Below, one piece after another: positions 63,019-64,000 of a DNA stretch of 64,000 nt. The notes under the pieces are model-generated. The model did not search any database and was not told where the DNA came from. It saw only the letters and a program-made list of their open reading frames with translations. Each line of letters begins with the position of its first letter. Position 1 is the first letter of the stretch. The translations under genes were made by a program, and so were the position numbers. The DNA is from Lycocorax pyrrhopterus obiensis (Eukaryota > Chordata > Aves > Passeriformes > Paradisaeidae). Location of the stretch: NCBI GenBank assembly GCA_014706295.1, contig JACSVZ010000002.1, forward strand, positions 58,489,617-58,553,616. Direction: 5' to 3'.

Positions 63019-64000
63019 CTGGAAAGAAAGAATACCAATAATTGCTTATATTCAACACATGAGACAGACATCTTTCTTGTACCATTTCAAGTATATTCAA
63101 ACTTCACACACAAAAAGAGGCTAGAGACAGCTACTTTTTCAAGTCTGTAATGCAATTACAATGTAAGAGTTGCTGTTCTTAAATATTTTAGAATTATGCA
63201 TTTTAACTAATCTTTGAGTCCCCTTATACTATTTCTTCTGCTCACGAACTTTATATTCAAATGCAGTATCTTTGTCAATACTTCAGTAACTTCTGATCAC
63301 AAATCACTCAAGGTTGTACTTTCAGAGATCTTAATTCTTACTCAAATGCAGCAGCACAAAATGCTCAAGCATAAAACACCACGGCATATGATCACTGAAA
63401 CACACTTAATTGTGTAAAATCAGCATATATCCACATATGTCAGAACTGAACAGCATTTTTAAGTGCAAATAGCCATTGACCATTTGAGAGGTCTTCAGAA
63501 ATTCTCACCTGAAATGACATTCATAGAAAAACATGGTAAAAGGCAAAGGCACATTTTATTTTAAAGCTAAGTTGTCTGTGTTGCATACACACATTCATCT
63601 GTGTAGGAGAGCATTCAAAATATTGATTTTTAACTTCTTGAACTAATCCTTTACATTTCTTCCTGTTACATGTGCAATCTTTTTCCTGCAGGGAAAAAAC
63701 ACCCAGAAAATTCTAAAAGAGCGTCAGTGTTCTTCATTCTATTGTCTCCTTATTTCCAAACACCACCCACCCTATTCCACTTCTAAGTCTGCAAAGATTT
63801 AGCATAATCTCATTTTCACCATGTCAGGAAGTCTAAGTACTTTCTATCCTCCCACTCTGCCTCCCTTTCTTTATTCTTCAATCTTTCAGAATGTTGGCAT
63901 TTTAAATAGCAGACAATTATTTCAAACTATGAGTGGTTTTCAAAGTGAACATAACATGAAATTTATCTTCACCAATTCCACAATTTCTTTTAGCTTATTT
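63019..64000 (-). other. BRD9 intron (to right edge)
   Basis: Intron upstream of the 39-base exon. I saw no further BRD9 exon and no recognised repeat. Confidence 0.6.

Noticed and set aside
1..64000. CRISPR arrays, operons, tRNA or rRNA genes
   Set aside because: None seen. The tandem repeats present are simple repeats, LTRs or minisatellites of a vertebrate genome.

Overview
The window is nuclear DNA from a vertebrate, almost certainly a bird. The repeats are CR1-type LINE fragments and solo LTRs of the kinds common in avian genomes. The two recognisable genes, TPPP and BRD9, are also neighbours on human 5p15.33, where both are transcribed in the same direction. Here both lie on the minus strand. 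I see no prokaryotic, organellar or viral genome organisation. Most open frames of 60-180 codons in this window are chance frames or frames read through repeats.

Layout. Positions 1 to about 17.2 kb hold the 5' part of TPPP on the minus strand. A CpG island at about 16.45-17.65 kb is the probable promoter, with a probable non-coding exon 1 ending at 17142. A first intron of about 12.9 kb follows, then the first coding exon (4044-4274), which carries the ATG and the start of the p25-alpha domain. The remaining TPPP exons lie beyond the left edge. From about 17.8 to 57.4 kb the window is intergenic: CR1 fragments in both orientations, several solo LTRs, simple repeats, an unusual pentamer-quantised minisatellite at 28.2-28.5 kb, and long AT-rich stretches where I see nothing. 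From about 57.46 to 64 kb lies the 3' end of BRD9 on the minus strand: four C-terminal coding exons joined in frame (136 residues plus stop), then a 3' UTR. The upstream BRD9 exons are beyond the right edge.

The genes are unrelated in function. TPPP is a microtubule-bundling protein best known from oligodendrocytes. BRD9 is a bromodomain subunit of the non-canonical BAF chromatin remodeller. I found no convincing evidence of a new biological system. The best-supported items of interest are an LTR nested inside a CR1 with an exact 5-bp target-site duplication, the pentamer-quantised minisatellite, an unassigned protein-like reading frame cut by a small LTR, a shortened TPPP N-terminus compared with human, and the failure to see ZDHHC11 between TPPP and BRD9.
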